A stretch of 64,000 nucleotides of DNA from Boswellia sacra (lineage: Eukaryota > Streptophyta > Magnoliopsida > Sapindales > Burseraceae), in contig SNVD02001107.1 in assembly GCA_013180625.2 (NCBI GenBank), positions 1 through 64,000 of the forward strand. Direction: 5' to 3'. Within the stretch, counting starts at the first letter, position 1, and each line of letters starts with the position of its first letter. The translations under genes were made by a program, and so were the position numbers. Below the pieces are notes generated by a model. It was not told the origin of the DNA and made no database searches. It was given only the letters and a program-made list of their open reading frames with translations. Below are positions 37,973 through 50,827 of the stretch, piece by piece.

Positions 37973-38239
37973 TATGTATATATGGTAATTAGATGTGGCG
38001 AGCTCTAAAATAACTCTTTTGACACATCCAATTAAATTATGCCACATGGAAAATTAAAATTTTTTAATTAAAAATGATCAGGTCGGGTAAAAATCGAGTT
38101 TGCACTACTTTACCCGATATCGGGTCAGGTAATGTCAAGTTAACCAAAATTAGAACAAATTTCGGTTATTTTTTCTTCCCTACCCTATCATACCCGCCTT
38201 AGGTTGGATCAGGGAATTATGCCCACCCCTATATCAGTT

Positions 38240-41200
38240 GGTTGATCAAAAGAGGAGACCAAAATAAGTTGAATAGTACCATAAACAATATATTGTCGTA
38301 TGAAATGGCAATCCGTCTTTATATGCTTGGTACGCTTATGAAAAACATCATTGAGAGTAATTTGAATGGCACTATGATTGTCACAATGAAGTGAAGTAGC
38401 ATGAGTATGAGTGATTCCTATATCTTCAAGTAACCAACAAAGCTAGAGAAGCTATTGGGTGGTATCAACAATAACAAGATATTTAGCCTCAGTACTAGAT
38501 CGTGCTATAACAATTTGTTTCTTACTTCACAAAGAAATAAAAGTTTCCTAAGAAAAATAGAAGCCTATAGTCAATCGTCGATTAGTTAGGTCACCTGTCC
38601 AATCAACATCAGAACAGGCAGTAATTACGACTTAGAATGAGCATAAAAATGAAGTCCATGAAATAAAGTACCTTTGATGTATTGAAGAATGTGAACAATA
38701 GTTGCAAAACGTGTAGATCAAGGAGTTAATAGAAATTGGCTAGCGATGTAGGTAGCATAGGCAATATTAGGTCTAGTAATAATGAGATAAACAAGACTAC
38801 CAACTAGTTGTTGATAAAGAATTAGATCATCAAGTGGTGTCCTAACCTAAGAACTGAGTTTAACAATAGGTTCTAAAGAAGCAGAACCATTTTGTTATTA
38901 CTCAATCCAGCTTGAGCAAGTTGCTCAGAGGCATATTTGGCTTGAGAGAGATAATACCCATCAATATTAGAAGTAACCTCTAAACTAAGAAATAGCTAAG
39001 ATCGCTAAGATCTTTCATCTCAAAGTGTTGACTAAGAAAATGCTTGAGTTCTGAAATACCAGTAATAATCATGTCATCCATATAAAGAAGAAGAAGAATA
39101 CTTCCTCCTGTAGTCTTTGCTTACAAAAAGGGTAGAATCATAAGGCCTAGAAGTAAATCCAAATTTTATAATAACATAACTAAATTTGGCAAACCAAGCT
39201 CGAGGTGTTTGTTTGAGAACATAAAGAGCATGACGAAGCTTGCAAACTTTGTTTGAAGGATGCTAGTATCCAAAGGGTGGCTACATATAGACTTCCTCAG
39301 CATTATTGCCATTAGGAATGCATTTTTAACATCCATTTGAAAAAGACTCCAATGTTGAATAGTAACAATTGCAAGAAAGCTTATACAGAGGTAAGTCGAG
39401 CAACTGGAGTAAATATCCTCCCTTAATCAATTCCATATTCATGAGTGTACCCTTGAGCAATTAGACAAGCTTTGTAACGTTCAATAAAGCCATCAGACCT
39501 TGACTTGATGTTTTGGACTCATTTGCAACCAATCATAGATTTCTTAGAAAGAGCATCAACTAAGTCCCAAGTATGAGTCCGTTCAAGAGCCTGTAATTCA
39601 TTTGCCATTGCTTTTTGCCAATTAGGGTTAGTACTAACTTCATGATAAGATATGGGGTTCATACACGGAAAGAAAGTAAAAAACAATGATAATCTTTAAT
39701 TTTAACTAGAATTTCTCTTACCTGAGTAGAGCGAGGAAGGACAAGAGGAGATTTAGATTGACTAGGTTGTGCATAGGATCCATCAGTCATAATAGATTCA
39801 TTAGTAGGCAATGTGGATGTATCAAGTACATCTGAATAAGCTTCAGAAATTAGGCTTGTAACAATGTCAACAAGAAACAATGAAACATAATGATAACTGA
39901 AGAAATGGGAGTAAAATACAAGGGACTTCAAATTTGGACATAAAGGAGAACATTTTATGCTCCCAAAAAGTAATATGACAAGAAATATGAAAATGCTTTG
40001 AGATAGGATCCCAACATCTATAACCTTTGTGTTTAATACCATAGCCCAAGAAGCAACAAATACGAGTTCAAGGTTCTGATTTGGTGCATTCATGAGGTTG
40101 GAACAAGACAAAACAAACACAACTAAAGACCTCGAAAATATCATAATCAGGAGGAATACCAAAAAGATGTTCATTGGCTGAAACATTACCAATGATAGGA
40201 GAAGGTATACGATCTATTGTATAAACAATTGTTAGTGCAGCTTCACTTCTAAAACGTTCTAGACATGAGGCAAAAATTAAGAGAGCATGAACAGTTTCTA
40301 ATATGTGTCTATGTTTCCTTTTGACTCTACCATTCTGTTGAGACGTATAAGGATAATAGTGAGAAACAGTTCCATTTTCTCATAGAAACATTTGAAAATT
40401 GGAATCCTTGTACTCCTTGGCATTATCAGTACAGAAGATTTTGATTAATCGAGAAAATTAAGTTTTAACCACATCAGCAAAGTATGGATAGGTGGTGGGT
40501 ACTTCAGTTAGGTTTTTCATAAGATATAACCATGTAAAAATGAGAATAGTCATCAAGAAAAATAAGAAAATATTTTGAACCACCCATGGTAATTAGATTT
40601 GGTGAAGGCCTCTAGATATTAGAATGTATAAGTCAAATCGAGCAACAGAAATTGATTCAATATTGTTAAAAGGTAAAGTAGTTTCAACAAGTTGGCTTGA
40701 CAAACATTAAGATTTTCATTTGTAACTGTATCTAAAAACCCATTAGGTTTTAAGAGTTGTAAATGACTAGAGGAGACATGACTAAGACATAAATGCCAAA
40801 GACTCAAGTCTGGCTTTATTGTAGGAGAGGCTAAATATTAGGATTTATTAGATATTGATGAAGGAAGATGAAGATTTACAAGCTCAAACAGACAGCCAAC
40901 TCTGCAGCTTGTCCTAAGAATCTTGCCCGTTTGTGGAACCTAAACACAACAAGCAGAAGAAAAAAAATAATATCAAGACAAAGTTCACAGAATTGACCAA
41001 CAAAAAGAAGATTTAAAGTGAGTTTTGGAACGTAGAGTAGAAAGTATTTGGTAAATCTAAAGTTGAAGTAGAAACATGGCCAATATGGCTAACATGCATC
41101 GAAGATCCATCAGCAATATTAATAACTGGCATGTTAGAATGACGATATTTTGAAGAAAATATACTAGAGTTTGAACTCATATGATTACAATAAGTAGAAT

Positions 41201-42172
41201 CAAAGTACCATGATGGATGACTTAAATTAATAGTTAAAGTGGAAATTGAAGAATTATCGGACTTGAAAAGGACTCGTTGAAGAATGGACTTAAGATCACT
41301 AACAAATGAGACTTACTTTTGGGGGTACCTTTTTGTTACCTTTTCGTTTTGCTGGATGACTTTGTTTATGATGAGCTATAGGATAATCTTTAGCAAAATA
41401 TCTAGATCCAATCTTACAACAATGGCGACAAAGGTAGGTGGGAAAATCACAAATAAATTGTCCAGTTTCAAGACAATATTTGCACTCCTAAGGAACCGAG
41501 GATTGAATAACCATGATAGTGTTTGTATGTTGAGATTGATAAGCACCCAAACGAGTTTCCTCAAAAAGAAGTTCAATAACAACAATGTCAAGAGAAGGGA
41601 GAGTTTGGTGATAAAGCAATGATGCACAAACCCATTCAAAAGTGTCACTAAGTGCCATGAGAAATTGTATCAAAAATTGACGATCTTTGTAAGTTAAAAA
41701 CTTGTTGCATCATTAGATCATGACCATGAAGGTTCTGATAGTGTCAATTGATCCTAATGATAGTACTACATTTGACAAAGAAATCCATAGATTGATTGGC
41801 CTAAAGATTGATGTAACTGACGAAGATTATTGAGAAGTTGATATTGATGAGCCAAATCAGTTGTGGTATATTTGTCTAACAAAAAATCCCATAAAGCAAT
41901 ATGAAAACGGCCAAACTGAAAACTAATAGATGGCATAGATGTATTCTAAAACCAAGTAACAAACTGATAATTTTTGTTTTCCAATCTTCTTGTCTCTCAA
42001 GGAACTTCTCATCATATTCCTCTTTATGTTGAACTCATTCAAGGTAAGTACCTGTGACATATCGCTATAGTTTTCTTCCTTTTAAGAAACTGCACATGGC
42101 TTGGGCCCATGGTGTATAATTATGGCCATCTAAAATGACTTGAATAGGTTGAGAAACATCAATCTTCTCCAT
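38240..42172 (-). pseudogene. Copia Gag-Pol coding region, decayed
   Basis: On the minus strand a Gag start at 42172 gives MEKIDVSQPIQVILDGHNY then TPWAQAMCSFLKGRKL. A GAG-pre-integrase segment near 40807 reads LWHLCLSHVSSSHLQLL. The integrase end near 40190-39870 reads GIPPDYDIFEVFSCVCFVL and RTRICCFLGYGIKHKGYRCW. RT near 39110-38950 holds LLFYMDDMIITGISELKHF (YMDD catalytic core), LSQHFEMKDL and DGYYLSQAKYA. RNase H near 38500-38240 reads RSSTEAEYL, HCDNHSAIQI and RTKHIKTDCHFIR. Stops and frameshifts are frequent. The C-terminus continues at 30668-30580 beyond the hAT insertion. Confidence 0.88.
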
Positions 42173-42500
42173 TAAAAAAAATTAAAGAACTGGAGGTGGA
42201 AAAGATGAATGCTTGAGAGACAAGATTTGCAGGAAGAGAAATCGATACGAAAAAAAAGGAATGAGAAATAATATGGCTAGAATGTGAAATGATTATCACA
42301 ACCAAAAATTGAAAGTAAAACTCACGATTTTGGATAAATTAAGCTCAAGTGTTTGGTGGTGAGATCTGAGGCAGTGTGAAAGCTAATGAGGAAAAAAAGA
42401 AAGCAACTGAATGGAGTCAACAGATAGAGATAGATTGATTGGAGTGGACAGTTTGGGATAGATCGTTGTACGAATTTCACACAAAGATGGAATATCGGCT

Positions 42501-42514
42501 TGGCTCAGATACCA
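42501..42514 (-). other. Copia primer binding site
   Basis: Reverse complement TGGTATCTGAGCCA, a one-base variant of the tRNA-Met PBS core, five bases from the 5' LTR. Confidence 0.8.
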
Positions 42515-42519
42515 TTCAA

Positions 42520-42723
42520 AAAGAATAATGACTTGTATTGATATGAATTATTACAAGATACCATAACAAGACAATTTATAGGTTGATACAAGACCAAGTA
42601 TAGAAGTAAATCATATATACAAGGAAAGAAAATGATCTCAATAATGATGATTGACTGAGTAATTGTATTCCTAAACTAAAGTAGAATCATATCAATCATA
42701 TAGATGATAGGTGTATGGCAACA
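42520..42723 (-). repeat. 5' LTR of the copia relic
   Basis: About 204 bp, matching the non-expanded parts of 30275-30567. It begins TGTTGCC on the minus strand. Confidence 0.82.
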
Positions 42724-42978
42724 CTCAGGAGAAAAAATGGATACAAATTTGGTAATGAACTCAACAACTTTCTACGTCATCAATCCATGTGATCCTCTCT
42801 TCGTTTACTTCTATCACTTGGCTCTGGGGTGGTCTGGTTACAATATTTAGGCAATACTTTAAATCATCAAATGCAGAAAATCAACAAATCTTAGAATTTA
42901 AATTTCAACTTGTTTGTTTCATAATTAATTAACTCTACCATGTTATCATGAGATCGATAAAATTCATTGTATGGATAT
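42724..42978. other. Short spacer between the copia relic and a candidate solo LTR
   Basis: No recognisable gene or repeat boundary. Confidence 0.4.
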
Positions 42979-43527
42979 GTTGGGATTATAATAGGAAAAC
43001 CAAATAACTCAACAAGCACAAATAATATTCAAGAAAGAGGATAAAAATAGAACACAAGAATTTAACATGGTTTGGCTTCTTGCTACGTCCACGGGATGAA
43101 CTCCAGAATTAACTTTCACTAAAATAATGGGATTATGGAGCAATATCTCCCAAGATAATCTTGAGGAACACAACCCTATACCCTTTTGTCACCAAGTACT
43201 TCCAACTTCTACATGGGAGACGACTAGTGATAAGCTTAAGAAAAGATTCTTTCTTTGACTCTCTCTTTTCTCTCTATTTGTAATTGTGTCTTTTAGCTCT
43301 CACATACAAGTCTATATATATAGGCTTAAACCTTATCTAAGGTATTTTCAACTAGGATAAGGAATACTTAATTAACAAGTATTTTTTTTTTTAAATAAGC
43401 TTTCTTAGTTCCATCAATCACTTAGTAGTTGGATTCATTTTCCAATTAGGAAGCTAATTTTCTAAGTAATTAATAATTCTTCAATCCCATATGGATTGAA
43501 AATCGTTTTATTATTAGGATTCTAACA
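42979..43527. mobile_element. Candidate solo LTR of a copia-type element
   Basis: The segment starts TGTTGGGATT and ends GATTCTAACA, giving TGTT..AACA ends over about 549 bp. It contains ACACAAGAATTTAACATGGTT and GGCTTCTTGCTACGTCCACGG, a combination I know from LTRs of plant copia elements. I could not find a clean 5-bp duplication, so the edges may be off by some bases. Confidence 0.55.
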
Positions 43528-46028
43528 AGGAAAATGGGCAATAAAAAATGAAAAACACTTTTATAGCGCTTTCTTAATTTTTTTTAAACGATTGATATAT
43601 CAAAAAATTTAAATTTGAGTGGCTAAAAAAACTCTACAGAAGACACTATATTATTTTCGATTCTTTGAATTTGTTTTAGAAAATGGTCATGAAATATAAA
43701 ATTCCCTTACTGCTCTATATATTTTCATTTCCTAATTTCATTTTACAAATATCAAAACAATACCTAACAACCATTGAAGAAAATCTACAGCCTGCAATAC
43801 TGTCGACCATGTACGCCCATGTACCAATACCACTGTTGTCAATTGCAAGGATGGATGTGACACATTATAAAATGAACATATATACATAGGGGCGGAGCTG
43901 AGATTTCACTTTTGGGGTCAAATTATAAAATAGCTTTTGAATTTAAAATATGTAAATTTATTTTTTGATTTAATATTTGAAATGTAAAGGGAAATACAAT
44001 TACTCATAATTGGAATTAATATTACTTTTTAAACATATTTGAATGTAAAATGATGTCAAATCCTTAGTCTAACTTATTTCTTATTTTCATTTTCCATAAA
44101 GAGAAGTATATTAAAAGGGAAGAGTATAATTTTCTTCAAAATAATTAAGAATATATTATTTTCTTCAAAATAGTTAAGAATATATCCTAACACCCCTAAT
44201 TATGGTCTATCAATATTGGGCTAACTAAACTTAGATTGAAAGATTTTTAAAGAATAATATTAGTTTTGTAAACTCTATATACAAATTTTTGTATATGAAT
44301 TGATGTATTATAAGGTGATTGAGGGAGTAAATATACAAAATCAACTCATTTAATGAAAAATATGTGAATAAACAGTAATATTACATATATTTCTGTACAT
44401 GAGTCTATAAACAAAATCTGTAAGAGTAGTACAACTCATTTTTAAAACTAAAGTTCAACCTTTTAGTTGAAATGAAACTAACATTAGCATTTTTAAAACA
44501 AATAAACTATGTGCAATATATGGGTTAAAGTATTAGTTCAAAAACACTTGAACTAATTGTAATTAATCAAACCTTAAGGATCTTAGGACATTGCCCCAAG
44601 AATGAACTTAAATTAACAAGTGAGTTTCACAAATTAGATTAAATTCTTATATGATAGTGGGTTGATTTCAATGTTATGCAAGTACATAAAATCTAACATA
44701 AAATAAGAAAAAATAAATAAATATGATTTATATGTTTTACCTACAAACTAAAGGAAAATATGGTAATTCATGTATACAATTAAATTAAATACATGATAGT
44801 TTTTCAGAGAAAAATAAATAATAAACAGTTTATAGACAATATAACTAATTAATATTAAAATCACTATATAGAAAGACAAAATAAGCCGAAATACATACTT
44901 TATTTGTTACTTGTATCGCATGATATTTTGATCACGAAACATACTTTTTCCATAATTTCTCTTTTGATCACTCATTATATTGGTAACTTTATTGCATAAA
45001 TACTCACTATATAGAAGAAGTTCTGCTAAAGAAATAATGCTTTCCTACCCACTTTATCGTTACCTTATCTTTTAACATTATTATATATGATTAGTGTGAT
45101 CATAAAAAACATAAAATAAAATAAAATCTTAATCATTTGTTAATATTATTTCCATCATATACATGTCTTCAAATCTTTACAAATTAATTAAATAAAAATA
45201 TTTAATTAGAGGATCATAATTCCTGCTAGATTACACAATTTAAAACTAGCGGAGGTATTATTGGCTAGAATTATAACTTTTAAGTTTTTGTCTTCTTCAG
45301 TAGGCTCATGTTTGAGTATGTGTGTATGCATGTATATCTTCATATGTATAAGATGAAAAAAAATATTTATGAGGAATGCTAGCGACATTCTCTTCCTTAC
45401 TTTTGCCTTATTTATTGATTATATATTGTACGTATTCCTAAACATTAATCATCAATAATTAAATTCATAGTACATTTGTCATTGTTGTATTTTAATAAAA
45501 GTTATGTGAAAAAAGTATCATTAACAATAGAAGAGGGTGAGGACTGAGGAAGAGACTGATGGCACTCCTCAATAATTACAAATAGTTCTGCCTTCACTAA
45601 TTATGTCCATTTAACTGTGATGTGATGAATTTTTTATTACAACTTCGCGAGTCTAAACAGTGTCTTTCAATAGTGATATAAATGTTTAAAAGAAATCATT
45701 GAGAGGACTAGATACCTTTAATGTATTTTTTCGTTATGTAAATTGAAAAAAACTTAATTACATTAAATCAAAAAAATCTTCTAAGGTTAAAATAATATAT
45801 GATAAAATATAATAATATAAGGTAATATAACTTATAGAAATTGCATGAAGTTAGGATACTGCAAAACAAATTATAAAATATATAATATGAAAAGCATATA
45901 AAGTTATAAAATATTATACCATGAAAAAAAATTCAAAAAGTTTGTAGGACTACAATAACTTACGAAATATCTTCATACAAACAGGAGCTTAAAAAAAAAT
46001 TCCGATTGAAGTTTTATACCACCACCCA
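43528..46028. other. AT-rich spacer upstream of copy E
   Basis: No supported gene. The GGGGCGGAGCTGAGATTTCAC patch at 43890 is like a widespread plant repeat edge. From about 45640 onward the sequence is homologous to the upstream region of copy F (about 61990-62295), part of the E/F segmental duplication. Confidence 0.5.
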
Positions 46029-46036
46029 CTTCCTTC

Positions 46037-46749
46037 TAAGAATGACAATTTTACTCACGTACCTACGTACCCATGTATTCATACTCTAATGAAAAGGATA
46101 TGAATGTATGAAAAATTAAACCCTAAAGGGTATGGGTATAGGTAAGGGTATGAGTTTAAACCCTACCCATACCCTTCATACCCTTTAAATACCTTATTAA
46201 ATAATTTATTAATATTAATTAAAAAAAAGTTTAATATCTAAAGCATAAAACTATATCGCTTCAACATAACTTAAAAATATTTAATAATAAATTTAATTGT
46301 TGTTTCATCATTTGATGTTATAGAAATTGTCGAATTGGGGTTAAAATCATGACTGATGATTACAAAAAGAAGATCTTTAAGGATTTTAGCATTCATTTTT
46401 TTATGGTCATTTAATTTTTTTTTGATTAATAGTTTTTGGGATAAATTGCAAGAAGAAGATCATGAAGGCTTTTGTTAGTTAAGTATTTTTTTTTTAGTTA
46501 GAGTTTTGAGTCATGTTTGAACTTTATTCAATACAATTAAATTATTAATATTATTTTTCAATAGGACCCTATGGGTACCTTTTTATAAATTGGTAGGGTA
46601 TAGTTTTTCATTAATCGATATGAATAGGGTATGGGTATGAAACTTAAGACCCTTGAAATGTATGGACAGAGTATAGATATCAATTTTTTAATAAAGGTAA
46701 GGTATGGATATTATCATACCCTACCCTATCCTATCCATTGCCATCCCTA
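46037..46749. mobile_element. hAT-type MITE in the upstream region of copy E
   Basis: A 713-bp non-coding element with imperfect inverted ends (left TAAGAATGACAAT, right reverse complement TAGGGATGGCAAT), flanked by a perfect 8-bp duplication CTTCCTTC (46029-46036 and 46750-46757). The interior contains many GGGTATGGGTA/TACCCATACCC segments. The paralogous upstream region of copy F has a single CTTCCTTC at 62751-62758 with nothing inserted, an empty site. Confidence 0.87.
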
Positions 46750-46942
46750 CTTCCTTCTCTACAACCTAACTCACTGCGTAAACCATGGCACGTCAAACCC
46801 ATCGTAAAGGAAATTTTATAAAATGAATTAGTGACGACCCAACATTATCAAGTGGATACGTAACAAAATGTTTTCGTACAAGATACAACGATAGCAACTT
46901 CTAATCAACCATACCCACTTCCACTTGGTTTGTGTGTGTATG

Positions 46943-46957
46943 TCTATATATATATAT
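46943..46957 (+). promoter_or_regulatory. TATA box of WSD1-like gene E
   Basis: CTATATATATATATT lies about 35-45 bases upstream of the ATG at 46991, followed by the shared AGAAAGAGAAGCAAATTAAGC leader also found before copy F. Confidence 0.55.
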
Positions 46958-47717
46958 TTGGTAGTAGAAAGAGAAGCAAATTAAGCTACAATGGAGCTCA
47001 ATGAACTTGTGAGTCCTCCTGGACAATACTTAAACAGCTCAGCTCTTTCGATTTCTATCATCGCTGTTCTTGAATTTGAAGCGCCAATCGATGATGTGAC
47101 GGTTATGAAGCTGCTAAAGGAAGTGTTTCTCCCCATCAGTCCACGTTTCTCCTCCATCATGGTACTCTCGCGTTCATATATATATAGTGCTTCAAATTGC
47201 TCAACTTAATAATGATTACCTACGTACACTTTAAAACAAAGGACTTCGTTCCATTCTATTGGATATTATGAAATATAAGGGCACAACAAACTTTTCGTAC
47301 GAACACCATATATTCTTAAAGATATTTCTATTAATTATGATCATCATATTAAATATTTTTTCTTTTACTACTTTAGTGTGGTACTAAAATAAGCTGTGGA
47401 GATGATCTATCGACAGGTCGTTGACGAAAACGGAGAGAAACAATGGAAGAGGGTTCAGGTGAATCTCGAAGACCGCGTAAATGTTGCCATTTTCCCCTCG
47501 GGACTGTCACCAGAATCTTATGACAAGTACCGTGAAAAATATATCTCCGATATAGGAATCAAACAATTTCCACAAACTCGACCTTTATGGGAAATCCATG
47601 TAATTAAATACCCTACAACCACTTCTGCCGGCGTTTTAATATTCAAGCTTCACCACTCTCTTGGCGATGGCTACTCTTTGATGGGAGCTCTTCTTTCATG
47701 TTTAAAGAGGGCTGATA

Positions 47718-48140
47718 CACTACAACAGAATACATTATTTACGGCGGACAAAAACCGTCGTAAATACCCTTTTACGGCGGTTCTACGGCGGTTTTTGTCC
47801 GCCGTAAAAGCAACCGCAGTAAAAAGATTTACGACGGTTTTTGTCCGCCGTAAATAACTTTATACGGCGGTTACCATGTTCGACGTAAAAAAAGACGACG
47901 AAATTGACTTCTCATTTGGCACACCTTTTAACGGCGGTTTTTAACCGCCGTAAAAAGTCTTTTTGCGTCGAACGTATAACCGCCGTAAAAAGTATTTTTG
48001 CGTCGAACATATAACCGCCGTATAAAAATTTTTTACGTCGAATATATAAACCGCCATAGAAAGTCTTTTTACGTCGAATATATAACTGCCGTATATGTTT
48101 GCTACGTCTTTTATTTGCGACGGTTATAGAACCGTCGTAA
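47718..48140. repeat. Left subterminal repeat array of the CACTA element
   Basis: More than ten copies of ACGGCGGTT / AACCGCCGTAA-type motifs in both orientations, often as palindromic pairs around TTTTTGT, in sequence far richer in GC than its surroundings. Such arrays bind the TNPA-type protein in En/Spm. Confidence 0.85.
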
Positions 48141-48600
48141 AAAGTTTTTTTATTTTTAGCACAATTTCTTATATTTAATCCGCACCTACTGTTCACAAAT
48201 TCAATTCAGCGGCCTCAAAAAATATTATTCCATAACATTTCAATAATTATATGCATTCAATATTAATATAAAAGGAATTCGAAATATAAAAGCATCTCAT
48301 ATAAGTGGTTTTAAACATATTGTAATAAACAAATCAAATATAACTGTATCATAATTCACATAGTTTAACACATTTAATAATAAGCAAATAGTTAAACATC
48401 TCTAAGAGTTCATCAAACTCTACATAAGTGCAAACCACAAAACTAAGAGTTCATCAACCTCCACATAAGTGCAAACCACAAAACCATCAACCTCCACATA
48501 AGTGCAAACTACAAAACTTGAACTTACCTGCAAGAATAAATTTGTAACTTAGATAATATTCATTTAATAAGATTATTTAATTTTGAACAAATAAGATTGT

Positions 48601-50431
48601 TTATACATACTCATGTTCCTCATCTGATGGGTCATGTGTGATATTATTTGTTCCATGACTATCAACATGAAAACGACTTTGATGTCCACTTGAAGCATCT
48701 GGAACCTATTCAGAAAAAAGAATACCAAAGGCAAGTTAAAATATGAATCATCCAAAACTTTCAACTTTTATGGAAATATGTGAATACCGATCTGTTTGCT
48801 TGCCGCTGTGCAAATTCTAGGAACGTCTCCTGTAGAAAGGAAAGGACTTCAACATGTGTCATCTTCAAGTTGTTGTATTCTTCCTGCAAGTTGTTGTGTG
48901 CTTGCTGTAAGACACTAAACTGCTCCCTCAATTGATTATCAAATGAGCTGCTGCATCCATGAATGTCAATCGGAGATGGACCATAACCGTATGTCCGAGC
49001 ATAGCCACGAAGATCAGGTCCCATTACGTTTCCAAATACCTCTTCTTTGACTTCTTGAGTTTGTTGCTCTTGTGTAAATTGAGACAAACCCTCATTAAAT
49101 TGACTCTACAAAATTATCAAAACAAAAAACAAGTTATAGAAGATAAAACAATAAGCACACAATAATTCGTACATACTAGATGAATATAGGTTGAAAGAAA
49201 TGTAGAACTTACTATTATTTCTGCACTTTCACTATCACCTATTTCTCCATTACTTTTTATTCTAGTTTTGATGAAGGCACTAATACGATCAGTTTGTTCG
49301 CCCTTTCTTATCATCTAACTAAAAAAAGAAAAGAAAACAACTAATATAAAGCTTTATCATGATGTACAAGTACTTAAAAAGTGACACTACTTACCAAAAA
49401 CATCATAAAAAATAAACACATCTCATTTCTTAGCAATGCAATGGTAACATAATAGAAAGACAACCCTTCCTTCATATCTCAATTGAAGTAGTATCTTCAT
49501 AACTAATAAATAAATAGCATATAGATAAAGACATATACATAGTTATGCAAAACTTACCTCTTCTCGTTTTTGGGCAAACGACGTACGACCTGTCCGATGA
49601 AGTGCAACCTGTTGTGCACGATTTACCTTATTCTTCTCTGCAACTCCCTATAATACAAACAATTTCAAAAGTTTACGTATTATAGAATTTATAACTACTT
49701 AAAAATAACTATTTTGGTATATATAGCATATGTTGAGTTAGACATATACCTTGGCTTCTTCCGTCCCCCAATAAGCTACAAGAATAGGCCACTGGTCCGG
49801 GTTAACTCTAGGAGGAGTGAAAGCTAACCGATCCTCATCTGTATCAAATTTCTTGTAATACTCTCTCTTGACACGAGCTTTTAGACAATGATCTCTATAC
49901 TCATCAGGAACATCTGTATTATCCTACAACCACAAGCATAATAGATTAATATAGATACAAAAAATGTGTTATAGCCCAAGAATTTCATGTAAATTACTCA
50001 CCTTTACTTCTTTCCAAATGTCATCTAACAGGTGTTGTGGCATGTTTTGCCATCGCGGACAAGTCAGCGGAGCCATGTTGCCATTCTTTGCTATGATTCC
50101 AAGTTGGGAGGTAAATTTATCTTTGTTTGCATTTATTGGTTGCCACTGAGAGTTAAACTCTACATACAACCTTTGCCCTGTTCCCCACTCACGAATAGTG
50201 CGAGCTGATCCACGACCTTTTACAACCTTTGACGTACCACCATCATCTGAAAAACAAATAAACAAATGAGAAAACAACTTTAAATATTAATTAATAAAGC
50301 CATCTTATTTATGTACATACCTTGCTCTCCGTTATTTGTCTGAGTTTGGGAAGATGTCGACTGTCGTCGAGATTCTGCTTCCCGTTGTATTATACTCTCC
50401 ATTGAAATGTCTCGAAGTCTCTTTGGTGGCA
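48601..50431 (-). CDS. TNPA-like CACTA accessory protein (multi-exon)
   Basis: Start MPPKRLRDISMESIIQREAE at 50431. Exon-like segments follow: about 50250-50003 (GRGSARTIREW, GQRLYVEFNSQWQP, KDKFTSQLGIIAKN and DIWKEVK), about 49925-49750 (DNTDVPDEYRDHCLKARVK, FTPPRVNPDQWPILVAYW), about 49650-49560 (KNKVNRAQQVALHRTGRTSF), about 49318-49215 (a DRISAFIKTRIKSNG segment), about 49108-48788 with a glutamine- and leucine-rich coiled coil (LREQFSVLQQAHNNLQEEYN), and a last exon ending EHEYV at 48601. This is the plant transposase_24-type companion protein that binds subterminal motifs. Exon edges are estimates. Confidence 0.75.
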
Positions 50432-50827
50432 TAGTTACCTACAAGAAAACAAAAATAGATAACCATGTTAACATCATTTCGTACACATCATAATATGAAA
50501 CATATGCATATAAAAAAAAATCACAATCCGTTTAAGAAAAACACAAAAGAACAAACTATATACATCATTCATAAAAAATTATTGTTACACCCATTCGAGG
50601 GGGATATATAACGAATGCCCCGCAAAACCAAAATAAGATACAAAATGACAGAATAAAAAAAAAGGGCATACCCAAAAGCATAGTCAATCAATATCATCCA
50701 TCCCATCATCATTGTCTTCTCTATTAATGATAATTGTTGTGCCTTCAACTCCTTGCCTAACCCATTGAACATCTTCCTCACGAAAATAACCTCTTTCATC
50801 AAATTCTTGTTGTGTATATAGCTCAAC

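Larger units (their letters stand above)
30669..38231 (-). mobile_element. hAT transposon with a captured RINGv gene fragment
   Basis: The ends are inverted: left TAGGGGTGGACA, right (reverse complement) TAGGGGTGGGCA. They are flanked by an 8-bp duplication with one difference (TATCAGCT 30661-30668; TATCAGTT 38232-38239), the hAT signature. The 7.56-kb interior holds, on the minus strand, a decayed hAT transposase (31983-35435) and, upstream of it, exons of a RINGv zinc-finger gene (35995-37532). A further insertion sits in the transposase at about 32857-34213. The insertion point lies inside the copia RNase H region, so the hAT is younger than the copia element. Confidence 0.88.
30275..42723 (-). 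mobile_element. Ty1/copia retrotransposon relic, split by a hAT element
   Basis: LTRs at 30275-30567 and 42520-42723 share long blocks (AAAGAATAATGACTTGTAT, ATAGAAGTAAATCATATATAC). A PBS (minus strand TGGTATCTGAGCCA) at 42501-42514 and a polypurine tract (TTGAGGGGGGA) near 30568-30580 fix minus orientation. The interior carries Gag, integrase, RT and RNase H segments in copia order, interrupted at 30669-38231 by a hAT transposon. Without it the element is about 4.9 kb, a usual copia length. I found no convincing target-site duplication. Many stops make it inactive. Confidence 0.88.

Noticed and set aside
37751..38047. 98-codon open frame on the minus strand at the end of the hAT element.
   Set aside because: Low-complexity repeats of the TATG microsatellite. 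At most the part near 37743-37850 is an untranslated or decayed first exon of the captured gene.
30275..42723. A target-site duplication for the copia element.
   Set aside because: Flanks GTGTGG (left) and CTCAGG (right) do not match. The edges may have eroded, or the two LTRs may have recombined, so I make no claim.
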